64,000 bases of DNA from Burkholderia sp. BCC1644 (GCF_902833225.1 NZ_CADFEI010000026.1:1-64000), one strand, 5' to 3'; shown: positions 30,566-39,234, numbered from the stretch's first letter. Made by a program: numbers and translations. The notes: generated from the sequence alone by a model not told the origin.

Positions 30566-31815
30566 CCCGACACTTCATCGACGCTCCCGCCGCACCCGAT
30601 TCGCACGCACCCGCCCCGCACACGGCCGATCGTGGCCGGGCCGGCGCCGGCCCGCTCGCCGGCATCCGCGTGCTCGACCTGAGCGCGTACATCGCCGGCC
30701 CCTACGGCTGCACGTTGCTGGCCGACCAGGGCGCCGACGTGATCAAGATCGAGCCGCCTGCCGGCGACAACCTGCGCAACTATCCATCGACGCTGGATAC
30801 GCAGAGCCGCGCGTTCCTCGGCGTCAATCGCGGCAAGCGCGGGATCGTGCTCGATCTCAAGCAGCCGGCCGGGCGCGAGGTGCTGCTCGAACTCGTGCGC
30901 GACGCCGACGTGCTGGTCCACAATTTCCGGCCAGCCGTCCCCGCGCGGCTCGGCATCGATTACGCGCGGCTCCGCGAACACAATCCGCGCCTCGTTTACT
31001 GCGCAGTCACCGGCTACGGCGACTCGGGCCCGCTGAAGGACAAGGCCGGCTACGATCAGGTTCTGCAGGCGATGACCGGCATCTGCGCGCTGCAGGGTGA
31101 AGCCGGCGCGCCGCCGTCAATCGTGTACGGCTCGGTCGTCGACTATTACGCGGCGTCCCTCGTCGCGGCCGGCGTCGCGTCCGCGCTGTACGAGCGGACC
31201 CGCAGCGGTACCGGGCAATACGTGGGTATCTCGCTGCTGCGCGCCGCGCTCGCGATGCAGTCGGCGCGGCTCGTCTGGGCAGAAGACGAGCCGCGCGACG
31301 TCGGGCGCGACATGCGTTCCGGCGGCATCACGGGCCTGCATCCGACCCGCGACGGTTATCTCTACCTGTCCGCGAACACGCCGCATTTCTGGTGCGCGTT
31401 GTGCGTGAAGGTCGGCCTGCCCGCGCTCGCCGACGATCCGCGCTACGACACCGTACGCAAGCGTGCCGCCGCCCACGACGAACTCGTCCCGCTGCTGCGC
31501 GCCGCGCTGCTGGCCCGCACCGCGCGCGAATGGGAAACCGTGTTCGGCGACGAGGTGCCATGCGCCGCGGTACGCGAGATCGAAGACATGTTCGACGATC
31601 CGCAAGTCGACGCGGAACGGCTCGTCGCCGAATTCGACCATCCGGCGGCCGGCCGCTATCGCGGCTTCTGCCGGCCAATCGCGTTCGAGCGCACGCCGGG
31701 CCCCGATCCGTTCGGCGCACCGGCGCTCGGCGAGCACTCGGACGACGTGCTCGCCGAGCACGGCTACGATGACGAACGGCGCATCGAGCTGCGGCGTCGC
31801 GGCGCCATTCGCTGA
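30562..31815 (+). CDS. Class III CoA-transferase (CaiB/BaiF family)
   Basis: 417 residues. GIRVLDLSAYIAGPYGCTLL, DQGADVIKIEPPAGDNLR and NRGKRGIVLDLK mark a family III CoA-transferase; Asp near AVTGYGDSGPLKDKAGYDQV region is where the family's catalytic acid lies. It would activate a carboxylic acid as its CoA ester for the overlapping CitE-like lyase. Substrate not known. Confidence 0.9.
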   Translation: MTRHFIDAPAAPDSHAPAPHTADRGRAGAGPLAGIRVLDLSAYIAGPYGCTLLADQGADVIKIEPPAGDNLRNYPSTLDTQSRAFLGVNRGKRGIVLDLKQPAGREVLLELVRDADVLVHNFRPAVPARLGIDYARLREHNPRLVYCAVTGYGDSGPLKDKAGYDQVLQAMTGICALQGEAGAPPSIVYGSVVDYYAASLVAAGVASALYERTRSGTGQYVGISLLRAALAMQSARLVWAEDEPRDVGRDMRSGGITGLHPTRDGYLYLSANTPHFWCALCVKVGLPALADDPRYDTVRKRAAAHDELVPLLRAALLARTAREWETVFGDEVPCAAVREIEDMFDDPQVDAERLVAEFDHPAAGRYRGFCRPIAFERTPGPDPFGAPALGEHSDDVLAEHGYDDERRIELRRRGAIR

Positions 31816-31871
31816 AGCGCCTGCCTGCCAGCAGCGCGCCGGCCGAACGACAAGACTCACCCGGAGACGCC

Positions 31872-32795
31872 ATGAGAAGACGTACGTTCCTCGCCTCGCT
31901 CGCCGCCGCGAGCACATCGCACACGCATGCATCCGGCGCCGCGGCGGCCGAAGCGACGACCCGGCCGGTGCGCGCCGCGCCACCGCATGCGTGCGACGCG
32001 CACCTCCATGTCTTCGACCGCCGCTTCCCGTCCGAACCCGGCGCCCAGGTCTACGCGCATGCGACGGCGGACGACTATCGCCGCGCGATCCAGGCCAGGC
32101 TCGGCACCACGCGCGCCGTCGTCGTCACGCCGCGCGCCTACGCAGCCGACAACAGCGTGACGCTCGATGCGATACGGCAGCTCGGTGCGGACCGCACGCG
32201 CGGCGTCGGCGTGGTGCGCGCGGACGTGACGGACGCCGAATTGCGCGCGCTCCACAACGGCGGCATCCGCGGCATCCGGTTCACGCTCTATCGCCCCGAG
32301 CATGCCCCCACGAGCTTCGACATGGTCGAGGCGTTGTCTGCGCGCGTGCATGCGCTCGGCTGGCATGTGCAGCTCCACTGGACGGCCGACCAGATCGTCG
32401 CGCACGAGGCGCTGCTGATGCGCCTGCCGTCGACCATCGTGTTCGACCACATGGCGCGCCTGCCGCAACCGGCCGGCACGTCGCACCCCGCGTTCGCGAT
32501 CGTGCGCCGTCTCGTCGACCAGGGCAGGACCTGGATCAAGCTTTCCGGGCCATACCTCGATTCGCGCGTCGGCGCGTCAGGACGGTACGCCGACGTCGAC
32601 GCGGTCGCCCGTGCTTGGGTCGCCGCGGCGCCGGAGCGCCTGGTATGGGGCAGCGACTGGCCGCATGCGACGGAATCCGCCGCGCCGGACGACGCTCGAC
32701 TGTTCGATCAACTCGCGGACTGGGCGCCCGACGAACGCCTGCGCGAGCGAATCCTCGTCCGCAATCCGGCCCGCCTGTACGACTTCCCCGACTGA
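31872..32795 (+). CDS. Exported amidohydrolase_2 protein (LigI/lactonase type)
   Basis: 307 residues with an N-terminal MRRRTFLASLAAASTS that resembles a twin-arginine signal. The TIM-barrel metal motif CDAHLHVFD and the late LVWGSDWPHAT match amidohydrolase family 2, which includes 2-pyrone-4,6-dicarboxylate lactonase. Presumably hydrolyses a lactone or ester before uptake. GGAG stands 7 bases before the ATG. Confidence 0.86.
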   Translation: MRRRTFLASLAAASTSHTHASGAAAAEATTRPVRAAPPHACDAHLHVFDRRFPSEPGAQVYAHATADDYRRAIQARLGTTRAVVVTPRAYAADNSVTLDAIRQLGADRTRGVGVVRADVTDAELRALHNGGIRGIRFTLYRPEHAPTSFDMVEALSARVHALGWHVQLHWTADQIVAHEALLMRLPSTIVFDHMARLPQPAGTSHPAFAIVRRLVDQGRTWIKLSGPYLDSRVGASGRYADVDAVARAWVAAAPERLVWGSDWPHATESAAPDDARLFDQLADWAPDERLRERILVRNPARLYDFPD

Positions 32796-32866
32796 CCGCC
32801 ACACCGATGCGACGACGAACCGTCGGCACGCATCGCCGACACGACAAACACCAACAGGAGACATGC

Positions 32867-34237
32867 ATGCGCCTCGCCGATTCCCCGCCTCGTGCGGTCC
32901 GCATCCGCCTGACGGACGCAACGATTCGCGCGTTCGAGCGCACGATTCCCGATCCATTCGTACTCGCGCTGCTGATCACCGCATTCGTCGCCGTGTTGGC
33001 CGTCGCGATCGCGCCGCGCGCGACGCCTGCCGCAATGATCTCCGGGTGGACCAAGGGATTCTTCGATATCCTCACGTTCACGGCGCAAATGGCGCTCGTG
33101 TTCGCAACCGGACATGCGCTGGCCCACGCACCGCTCGTGCAGCGCGCGTTCCGCGCGATCGTCTCGTTCGCGCGTACGCCCGCTCAGGCGGCAACCCTGG
33201 TATTTCTGTCGGTGGCCGTCACATCGTTCGTCAACTGGGCATTCGGCCTCGTGATCAGCGCGCTGCTGGCACGCGAGGTGGCGAAACGCCTGCGTGTGGA
33301 TTTCGCGTGGATCGTCGCGTGCGGATTCTCGGGGTGGGTCGTGTGGGCGAGCGGGCTGTCCAGTTCGATCGCGCTTGCCCAATCGACGCCCGGCAGCGCG
33401 ATGAACGTCGTCGAGAAACTGACCGGCCACGTGATGCCGTTCAGCGAAACCGTGCTGACGCGCTTCAACCTGGTTCCGACGCTCGCGATGCTCGTGCTGA
33501 CGCCCGCGCTGCTCGTCTGGCTCATGCCCGACCCGGCGCGCGCCGAAGCGCTGCAGCCGGACGCAACGCCCACCGCGCCCGCATCCGGCGCATCCGGCGC
33601 CGGCGAGCGCCGCTCGCCGGCGCAGTGGCTCGAGCAGTCGTGCGCACTCAGCGTCCTCGCCGGACTGTTCGGCCTGTCGGTACTGGCGCTGTCGTACGCG
33701 GGCCGCATTCCGCTGGCCGGCGTCAACGTCGTGATTCTCGCGATGCTCACGGCGGGCGTGCTGCTCCATGGCCATCCGCTCGCCTATGCGCGCGCGATCA
33801 AGCAGGCGACCGCGCAAACCGGGTCGCTGCTGGTTCAATACCCGCTGTACGGCGGCATCATGGGGCTGATGGATGCAACAGGCCTGCCGGGTGTCATCGC
33901 GCACGGCTTCATCGCGATCGCAACCGCCGACACGCTGCCGTTCTGGAGCTATGTCTGCTCGCTCGCGATCACGTTCCTGATCCCGAGCGGCGGCGGACAC
34001 TGGGCCGTGCAGGGTCCGTTCGTGGTGCCGGCCGCCGTCGCACTGCACGCGTCGCTGCCCGCGACGACGATGGCCGTCGCGATGGGCGAACAGGTGTCGA
34101 ACATGATGCAGCCGTTCTGGGTCGCACCGGTGGTCGCGATGGCCGGCATCGGTGTGCAGCGGGTGCTCGGCTATACCGCGCTGACGTTCGTGCTGGGTGC
34201 GCTCGTCTACGGCTGCGCGCTGCTGTGGCTCGTCTGA
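32867..34237 (+). CDS. Short-chain fatty acid transporter, AtoE-like
   Basis: 456 residues, about ten to twelve helices. DPFVLALLITAFVAVLA, FVNWAFGLVISALLAREVAK and IPSGGGHWAVQGPFVVPA are characteristic of the AtoE/TIGR00366 family of short-chain fatty acid carriers. ATG 32867 follows AGGAG at 6 bases; the frame is open far upstream without sense. Likely imports the acid used by the CoA-transferase. Confidence 0.9.
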   Translation: MRLADSPPRAVRIRLTDATIRAFERTIPDPFVLALLITAFVAVLAVAIAPRATPAAMISGWTKGFFDILTFTAQMALVFATGHALAHAPLVQRAFRAIVSFARTPAQAATLVFLSVAVTSFVNWAFGLVISALLAREVAKRLRVDFAWIVACGFSGWVVWASGLSSSIALAQSTPGSAMNVVEKLTGHVMPFSETVLTRFNLVPTLAMLVLTPALLVWLMPDPARAEALQPDATPTAPASGASGAGERRSPAQWLEQSCALSVLAGLFGLSVLALSYAGRIPLAGVNVVILAMLTAGVLLHGHPLAYARAIKQATAQTGSLLVQYPLYGGIMGLMDATGLPGVIAHGFIAIATADTLPFWSYVCSLAITFLIPSGGGHWAVQGPFVVPAAVALHASLPATTMAVAMGEQVSNMMQPFWVAPVVAMAGIGVQRVLGYTALTFVLGALVYGCALLWLV

Positions 34238-34253
34238 CGCGCATGGAGGCACG

Positions 34254-35699
34254 ATGAATCGCAGAACGTTTCTCGCCGCGCTCGGCGCAGCCGCCGCTTG
34301 CCCCGCCCTCGTCCGTGCCGCGCCCGCGGCCCCCTCCATCGCGCGCCAATTGGCCGACTATGCCGCCTCGCTGACCTGGGACGCACTCGACGCAACGACG
34401 ATCGAAACCGCGAAGGCGCACCTGATCGATGCACTCGGCTGCGCGATGCTCGCCCGCGATGCCCCGCCGGTCGCAATGTGCCGGCGCATCGCCACGACGG
34501 TGACGGGACCCTCGACGCTCATCGGCACGCGACAACGCTCGACACCCGACCTCGCGGCGTTCGCCAACGGCGCGGCCCTCCGCTACGAAGACTTCAACGA
34601 TCTGTATGTCGGCCTCGAACCGGGCCATCCAAGCGACAACGTCGCGCCATGCCTGGCGGTGGCGGAAGCCGAGCAGGCAAGCGGACGCGACCTGCTGCTC
34701 TCGATCGTGCTCGCCTACGAGATCGACTGCCGGCTGCTGGACGCCGCAAACCTCACGAGCCGCGGCTGGGACCATCCCGTCTACAGCCTGCCGGCCGTCG
34801 CACTGGCGGCAGGCAGGCTGATGCGGCTCGATCGCGACCGGATGGAGCAGGCGGTCAACCTGTCGCTCGGCGGCCATCTCGCGATGAACCAGACGCGCGT
34901 GCAGCAGCTGTCCGACTGGAAAGGCCTCGCGGATGCATCCGCGGCGCGCGACGGCGTGTTCGCCGCGCAACTCGCCCGCGAAGGCGTGAGCGGGCCCGCT
35001 CCGATCTTCGAAGGCCGAGCCGGACTGTTCCGGCAGGTGTCGGGCCCGTTCGCGCTCGACGTCACGTCGTTCGGCGGCCGGGGACGCGCCTTCCGGATCG
35101 ATGCGTGCGCGATCAAGCCCTATCCGGCCCAGGGCTACACGCTGACCGCGATTCCAGCCGCGATCGACCTCGCGACCCGGGTCGGCGACCTCGGACGCAT
35201 CCGCGCGATCCATATCGACACGACATACATGGGCTACGTGACGGCCGGCCGCGATCCCGAGAAATGGCGGCCCGAGACGCGCGAGACGGCCGATCACAGC
35301 CTGCCCTATGTCGTCGCGCGTGCGCTGCTCGACCGCGAGATCACGCGCGACAGCTACACGCCGGCTGCGCTGCGCGACCCGGCCGTCCGCGCGCTGATGG
35401 CCGTCACGACGGTCGCCGAGGATGCGCGCCTCACCGCGATGCAACCGCACGCGATTCCGAATCGGCTCACCGTGACGCTCGACGACGGACGCAAGCTCGA
35501 ACGCGAAGTCGACACGTTGCCCGGCTTCCCCGGCCAACCGACGTCGCGCCCCGATACCGAGCGCAAGTTCCTGCGCAACGTCGGGTCGCTCCTGCCCGAG
35601 GAACGGGCGCGGCGCGCACTCGACGCGCTCTGGGCGCTCGAGTTGCGCACCGACGTGAACGGATTGCTGGCACTGCTGGCCGTCGAGCGGGATGCATGA
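34254..35699 (+). CDS. MmgE/PrpD-family protein with Tat-like signal
   Basis: 481 residues. MNRRTFLAALGAAAACPALV resembles a twin-arginine signal; the rest matches MmgE/PrpD (2-methylcitrate dehydratase, cis-aconitate decarboxylase) proteins: DALGCAMLARDAPP, YEDFNDLYVGLEPGHPSDNV, FRIDACAIKPYPAQG. Export of a PrpD-type enzyme is unusual. GGAGG stands about 6 bases before the ATG. Last gene of the plus-strand carboxylate cluster. Confidence 0.88.
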   Translation: MNRRTFLAALGAAAACPALVRAAPAAPSIARQLADYAASLTWDALDATTIETAKAHLIDALGCAMLARDAPPVAMCRRIATTVTGPSTLIGTRQRSTPDLAAFANGAALRYEDFNDLYVGLEPGHPSDNVAPCLAVAEAEQASGRDLLLSIVLAYEIDCRLLDAANLTSRGWDHPVYSLPAVALAAGRLMRLDRDRMEQAVNLSLGGHLAMNQTRVQQLSDWKGLADASAARDGVFAAQLAREGVSGPAPIFEGRAGLFRQVSGPFALDVTSFGGRGRAFRIDACAIKPYPAQGYTLTAIPAAIDLATRVGDLGRIRAIHIDTTYMGYVTAGRDPEKWRPETRETADHSLPYVVARALLDREITRDSYTPAALRDPAVRALMAVTTVAEDARLTAMQPHAIPNRLTVTLDDGRKLEREVDTLPGFPGQPTSRPDTERKFLRNVGSLLPEERARRALDALWALELRTDVNGLLALLAVERDA

Positions 35700-35721
35700 A
35701 TGGCGCCCTCATGGGCCGGAG

Positions 35722-35762
35722 GGCGCCGCCGCACGCCACGTGCGAAGCGTGGTGGCGGCGCC
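35722..35762 (+). terminator. Hairpin after MmgE/PrpD gene
   Basis: GGCGCCGCC (35722-35730) pairs with GGCGGCGCC (35754-35762), extended by CCACG/CGTGG pairs inside, 23 bases past the stop codon. Confidence 0.6.
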
Positions 35763-35808
35763 TCGCTCGGGTAAGATGAAGCCGGCTCATCCTCCCCGAA
35801 GCGCTCCC

Positions 35809-36423
35809 ATGCCGACTCTCCTCGACACCCTGCTCCCGCTCGCCGGCGTCCAGCTGCTGAGCGTCGCCAGCCCCGGCCCGAACTTCGTGATCGTCACGTC
35901 GACCGCCGTCGTGTCGCGCCGCGCGGGCGTGATGACGGGGCTCGGCCTCGCCGCCGCGTCCGGCACGTGGGCCGCGATCGCGATTGCCGGGCTGAGCCTG
36001 CTCGTGACGCACGTCGCGTGGGTCCACACCGCGCTGCGGCTCGCGGGCGCCGCGTACCTGATCTGGCTTGGCCTGAAAATGATCGTGACCGCGCGCAAGC
36101 CGTTGCCCGTTTCCGCGCCTGCTGCTGCGTCCGACTGGAACGCCGCGAAAAAGGGCTACGTCGTCAGCATGACCAACCCGAAATCCGTCGCGTTCTACGG
36201 CAGTATCTTCGCGCTGATGGTGCCGGCCCATGCGCCCGCGTGGCTCGATCTCGCAGTCGTCGCACTGTCGGTCGCGATCTCCGCCGCGTGGTATTGCGCG
36301 ATGGCGCTGCTTGCGTCGCACCCTTCCGTACGCAGGCTGCTGGTCCGGCGCAAGGCCGTGCTCGATACGACGGCCGGGTTGCTGCTGATGGGCGTTGGCG
36401 GCCGGATGCTGGCTGGACGCTGA
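35809..36423 (+). CDS. LysE/RhtB-family amino-acid exporter
   Basis: 204 residues, about six helices. VQLLSVASPGPNFVIVTSTA and the following GLAAASGTWAAIAIAG are typical for LysE/RhtB exporters, as is NPKSVAFYGSIFAL. ATG 35809 places the family start correctly; an upstream Met (35776) is possible. Monocistronic. Confidence 0.9.
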   Translation: MPTLLDTLLPLAGVQLLSVASPGPNFVIVTSTAVVSRRAGVMTGLGLAAASGTWAAIAIAGLSLLVTHVAWVHTALRLAGAAYLIWLGLKMIVTARKPLPVSAPAAASDWNAAKKGYVVSMTNPKSVAFYGSIFALMVPAHAPAWLDLAVVALSVAISAAWYCAMALLASHPSVRRLLVRRKAVLDTTAGLLLMGVGGRMLAGR

Positions 36424-36587
36424 TTCGCGGCGCACGTTCCTCTCCTGGTCATGCCGACCGTGCAGGCGCATGGCTGTGGGCCCGCGGCGGCGCACACTAC
36501 ACGTTCCTGGGCACACCTTGCCGCACCGGCACGCATCTCCGGCCGTGCACGTAGCGGGTACTTCACGTCCCTTTACGACCTTTTTAC
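36424..36587 (+). other. Non-coding stretch after LysE gene
   Basis: No gene or strong hairpin seen; it becomes A+T-richer toward the promoter at 36588. Confidence 0.5.
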
Positions 36588-36615
36588 TTGCGCCCGCGAA
36601 TACGCTCACTAGAAT
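36588..36615 (+). promoter_or_regulatory. Predicted promoter of leader region
   Basis: TTGCGC (36588-36593), 16-base spacer, TAGAAT (36610-36615); transcription would begin near 36622, just before the leader peptide. Confidence 0.6.
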
Positions 36616-36645
36616 GAGTTCGCCATCCATCACCGAGCACGCAAC

Positions 36646-36690
36646 ATGCGCATCCGAAGTCCTCGCCCGCCGAGTTGCTTTTCTGCCTGA
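36646..36690 (+). CDS. 14-residue Arg/Pro-rich leader peptide (candidate)
   Basis: MRIRSPRPPSCFSA, then TGA. It begins about 25 bases after a predicted transcription start and ends exactly where a set of competing hairpins begins. Runs of Pro and Arg slow ribosomes, as in Mg2+/proline-sensing leaders. No strong ribosome-binding site, so translation is unproven. Confidence 0.45.
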   Translation: MRIRSPRPPSCFSA

Positions 36691-36692
36691 CA

Positions 36693-36750
36693 GGCAGGAC
36701 GCCTGCGTCTCGCTTTCCCGAGCCACCGTCCTGCCGCCTGGCGGACGGTG
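36693..36750 (+). promoter_or_regulatory. Attenuator-like mutually exclusive hairpins
   Basis: GGCAGGACG (36693-36701) is exactly complementary to CGTCCTGCC (36727-36735). The latter overlaps CACCGTCC (36724-36731), which pairs with GGACGGTG (36743-36750). The two structures cannot coexist, as expected for translation-coupled attenuation by the preceding leader peptide. The regulated gene would be the small protein gene at 36941. Confidence 0.55.
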
Positions 36751-36940
36751 CGCGCCGTAGTCATTCCCGTGCACGCCTGAACACGACGTCGATGCGATAA
36801 CCGCGCATCGCGAAGCGTGCGCTCGATCATGTGTGCGCGGCATATCGCGCGCAACGACGCATCATCGCTCCGCCGATCCAGTCCATTTACTTTGCATCCC
36901 TGATTTCATGCTGGGAAGTTTCCGTTTCCGGAGCCCGTTC

Positions 36941-37312
36941 ATGTTCGAGATCGACAAGCAGTACACACGCGAATTCATCCACACCGCCTGCGGCGGCAGC
37001 AAGCAGGGATTCCTGCCGACGAAGAACGGCAAGGTCGTGGCCGCCTGCCTGCGCACGGACCTCAACCCGCACGCGCCCGACGTCATCCTCTGCGACGGCA
37101 GCGCGTCCGCGCGCTCGGCCGGCAGGACGCTCGCCGCGCAACGCGATGCGATTCCGGTGTTCATCAAGATGGCAACCGACGCCTATCGCTTCGTCGGCCG
37201 GTACGTCGTCAGCGAATCGCTCACGGCGCCGCTCGACTGTGCGCCTTACGTGCGCAACAGCGGCTTCACGGCCGCGCAGATCTCGCGCGTGCTCAAGCTC
37301 GAGCGCAGTTGA
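36941..37312 (+). CDS. Small protein of unknown function
   Basis: 123 residues, soluble. It contains REFIHTACGGSKQGFLPTKN, then VAACLRTDLNPHAPDVILCD, and near the end RNSGFTAAQISRVLKLER. I do not recognise a named family. The conserved-looking Gly/Cys/Asn motifs and Burkholderia codon use support a real gene. ATG 36941 has GGAG 9 bases upstream; Met 36908 is a longer alternative. Confidence 0.72.
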   Translation: MFEIDKQYTREFIHTACGGSKQGFLPTKNGKVVAACLRTDLNPHAPDVILCDGSASARSAGRTLAAQRDAIPVFIKMATDAYRFVGRYVVSESLTAPLDCAPYVRNSGFTAAQISRVLKLERS

Positions 37313-37370
37313 CACGCTTGCGCGGCGCATCGCGCGCCGCGTCCCGGTCGTCCTTCATACAGGAGCAATC

Positions 37371-37589
37371 ATGCTTGGCCTGACGTTCTGGAAACACGTG
37401 ATCGGCGCGCGGACCGATGCAATCCGCGACAACAGGACAATCGCGCACGGCCGGCACCGCCGGCTGTCGAGAACGCTCGTGCTGACCAGCGCCGCGGTGG
37501 CGTTCGCGGCGATCGCGTTCGGTGCGCCGGTCGTCGGCATTTCGGTCTTTCTGCTGACGACGTTGCCGTTTGTGCTGTCGGGTACCTGA
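37371..37589 (+). CDS. 72-residue membrane protein, unknown
   Basis: A basic N-terminal half (DNRTIAHGRHRRLSR) is followed by two short hydrophobic segments, TLVLTSAAVAFAAIAF and VVGISVFLLTTLPFVL. AGGAG stands 6 bases before the ATG. 58 bp after the preceding small gene, same strand, so possibly one transcript. Function unknown. Confidence 0.65.
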   Translation: MLGLTFWKHVIGARTDAIRDNRTIAHGRHRRLSRTLVLTSAAVAFAAIAFGAPVVGISVFLLTTLPFVLSGT

Positions 37590-37691
37590 GGCACCGGTAT
37601 CGGGCACGGTTCCAACCGCGATCGATACGAAATTTTAATACCAGGCCCCTACGTCTCTGACACCGTCTTTACGCGGTTTTGTCTAGGATTT

Positions 37692-37710
37692 CCGTGTCAT
37701 CCCGACACGG
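37692..37710 (+). promoter_or_regulatory. Dyad abutting the ribosome-binding site of the IIA gene
   Basis: CCGTGTC-ATCCC-GACACGG is a perfect 7-bp dyad whose right arm ends next to the GGAGAG ribosome-binding site at 37709. As RNA it could mask the site; as DNA it could be an operator. Confidence 0.45.
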
Positions 37711-37720
37711 AGAGATCCGC

Positions 37721-38242
37721 ATGCAAACGCAGCAGGCCGCCGCCGGCGGCCAACCCGACCTTCCCCACCGACGCGGCGGCACGCCGCTCGCGACCCGGCT
37801 GGCCGACGCCTGTCCGCCGGAGCGCATCCTGCTCGACGTCCCGGTGGAAAGCGCGATCCAGCTGTTCGACCTCGTCGCGCGCCATATCGAGCGCACGAGC
37901 GGCGTGTCCGCCGAACGGATCCGGACCGAACTCATCAGGCGCGAGCGACTCGGCTCGACCGGTCTCGGCCAGGGCGTCGCGATTCCGCATGCGCGCGTCG
38001 ACGGGCTCGGCTCGGCCGTCGCACTGTTCGTTCGCGCGCTGTACCCGTTCACGTTCAACGCACCGGACCGCAAACCCGTGCGCGAATTCATCGTGCTGGT
38101 CCTGCCGCAAGCGGACGACCGCGCGCACCTCGAACTGCTCGCCGACGCGGCGCGGTGTTTCAGCGAGCGCCCGTTCCGGCAGGCGTCGCGCGACGCGCAG
38201 ACGCCCGGCGAAATTCACCGGCTGATGCAACACACCCACTGA
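37721..38242 (+). CDS. PtsN-like PTS EIIA domain protein
   Basis: 173 residues. The EIIA-fructose/nitrogen fold is recognisable: FDLVARHIERTSGVSAERI, RERLGSTGLGQGVAIPHARV (phosphorylatable His90), and FIVLVLPQADDRAHLELLA. No transport subunits (IIB/IIC) are nearby, so a regulatory role like PtsN is likely. The first 25 residues are a low-complexity extension. It precedes the ArgB-like gene by 48 bp and may be co-transcribed. Confidence 0.86.
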   Translation: MQTQQAAAGGQPDLPHRRGGTPLATRLADACPPERILLDVPVESAIQLFDLVARHIERTSGVSAERIRTELIRRERLGSTGLGQGVAIPHARVDGLGSAVALFVRALYPFTFNAPDRKPVREFIVLVLPQADDRAHLELLADAARCFSERPFRQASRDAQTPGEIHRLMQHTH

Positions 38243-38290
38243 TGCCGCACGACGCGGCGACAGGCACTCCCTTCATCCTTTCGGATTCCC

Positions 38291-39184
38291 ATGTTCCCAG
38301 ACCCTGAAAGTCCCACTCCTGCGTCGCGGCGCGTAGCCGGCCTGGCCCGCTCGCTGCCGTTCATGCAGGCCCTCCACGGGCAGACCGTCGTCATCGTCGA
38401 CGATGGCGCCGCGAACGACGCGCGCACCCGCGCGGCCTTCGCGCAGGATGTCGCACTGCTCGCACTCACCGGCGTTCGTCCGATCGTCGTCCAGGGCCGG
38501 CCGGCCGAGTCCGATACGCATTCGGTCCACACCGCGCACGCCGCGATGGCCGCCATCAATCATGAACTGGTGCGCCTGATCGGCAGTCACGGCGCCAGGG
38601 CGATCGGCATCGACGGTCACGACGGCGGCCTGCTGGTCGCCAGCGCGGAACCCGACGGCACCAACACGAGCGAGGTCGCGCGGTTCGACGGCGCCGCGTT
38701 GAATGCCTTTCTGGAAAGCGGGTTGGTGCCGGTCGTGATGCCGGTCGCACCGGACGACGCGGGTCACGACCACCTGCTGCGCCCGGAACGCCTCGGCAGC
38801 CTGTTCGCGCAACGCACGGGCGCGGTCACGCTGGTGATGATGGTCGGCAACGCGTTGCTGCACGAGCTTGGCGAGCTTGCCGGGCTGTATGGCATCACGG
38901 AACTCGAACAATGGCTCGCCGAGCATCCGGCCGCCGATGCGGCGCCTTGCGTGCGGGAGGCACTCGATGCACTCGCGCACGGCGTGCAGAACGTCCACCT
39001 CGCCGATATCGGGCAACCCGAATCGCTGATCGACGAACTGCTGACGGAGGAAGGATCGGGCGTGGTGTTCTGTCGGCGCGGCAACACCGACCTGCTGTCG
39101 GAGACCCGCCGCTACTTCGCCGATTCCGCATGCGTGCTGCGCGACGGCTTCAGCGTCGAGAAGAAACCGGTCGTACGGTTCTGA
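38291..39184 (+). CDS. Degenerate acetylglutamate-kinase-like protein
   Basis: 297 residues with the amino-acid-kinase fold of ArgB: FAQDVALLALTGVRPIVVQG, AINHELVRLIGSHGARAIGI, DGHDGGLLVAS, LGSLFAQRTGAVTLVMMVGN. The phosphate-binding KYGG of ArgB is replaced by VDDG (GQTVVIVDDG) and the substrate-loop HGGGP by QGRPA. It is therefore probably not a working kinase and may bind a ligand or partner. It follows the PtsN-like gene. Confidence 0.75.
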   Translation: MFPDPESPTPASRRVAGLARSLPFMQALHGQTVVIVDDGAANDARTRAAFAQDVALLALTGVRPIVVQGRPAESDTHSVHTAHAAMAAINHELVRLIGSHGARAIGIDGHDGGLLVASAEPDGTNTSEVARFDGAALNAFLESGLVPVVMPVAPDDAGHDHLLRPERLGSLFAQRTGAVTLVMMVGNALLHELGELAGLYGITELEQWLAEHPAADAAPCVREALDALAHGVQNVHLADIGQPESLIDELLTEEGSGVVFCRRGNTDLLSETRRYFADSACVLRDGFSVEKKPVVRF

Positions 39185-39200
39185 CCGGGTAACAGGAAAG

Positions 39201-39234
39201 CGCTTGCGGCGCCCCGAACGGGCCGCCGCAAGCG
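39201..39234. terminator. Bidirectional hairpin before cysteine desulfurase gene end
   Basis: CGCTTGCGGCG (39201-39211) pairs perfectly with CGCCGCAAGCG (39224-39234) between two convergent genes. Confidence 0.72.

Noticed and set aside
31463..32866. Extension of the AtoE-like frame back into the CoA-transferase gene
   Set aside because: It overlaps two well-supported genes; the transporter starts at 32867 with its own ribosome-binding site.
38291..39184. Calling this gene argB
   Set aside because: Key ATP- and substrate-binding motifs are absent, so a kinase name would mislead.
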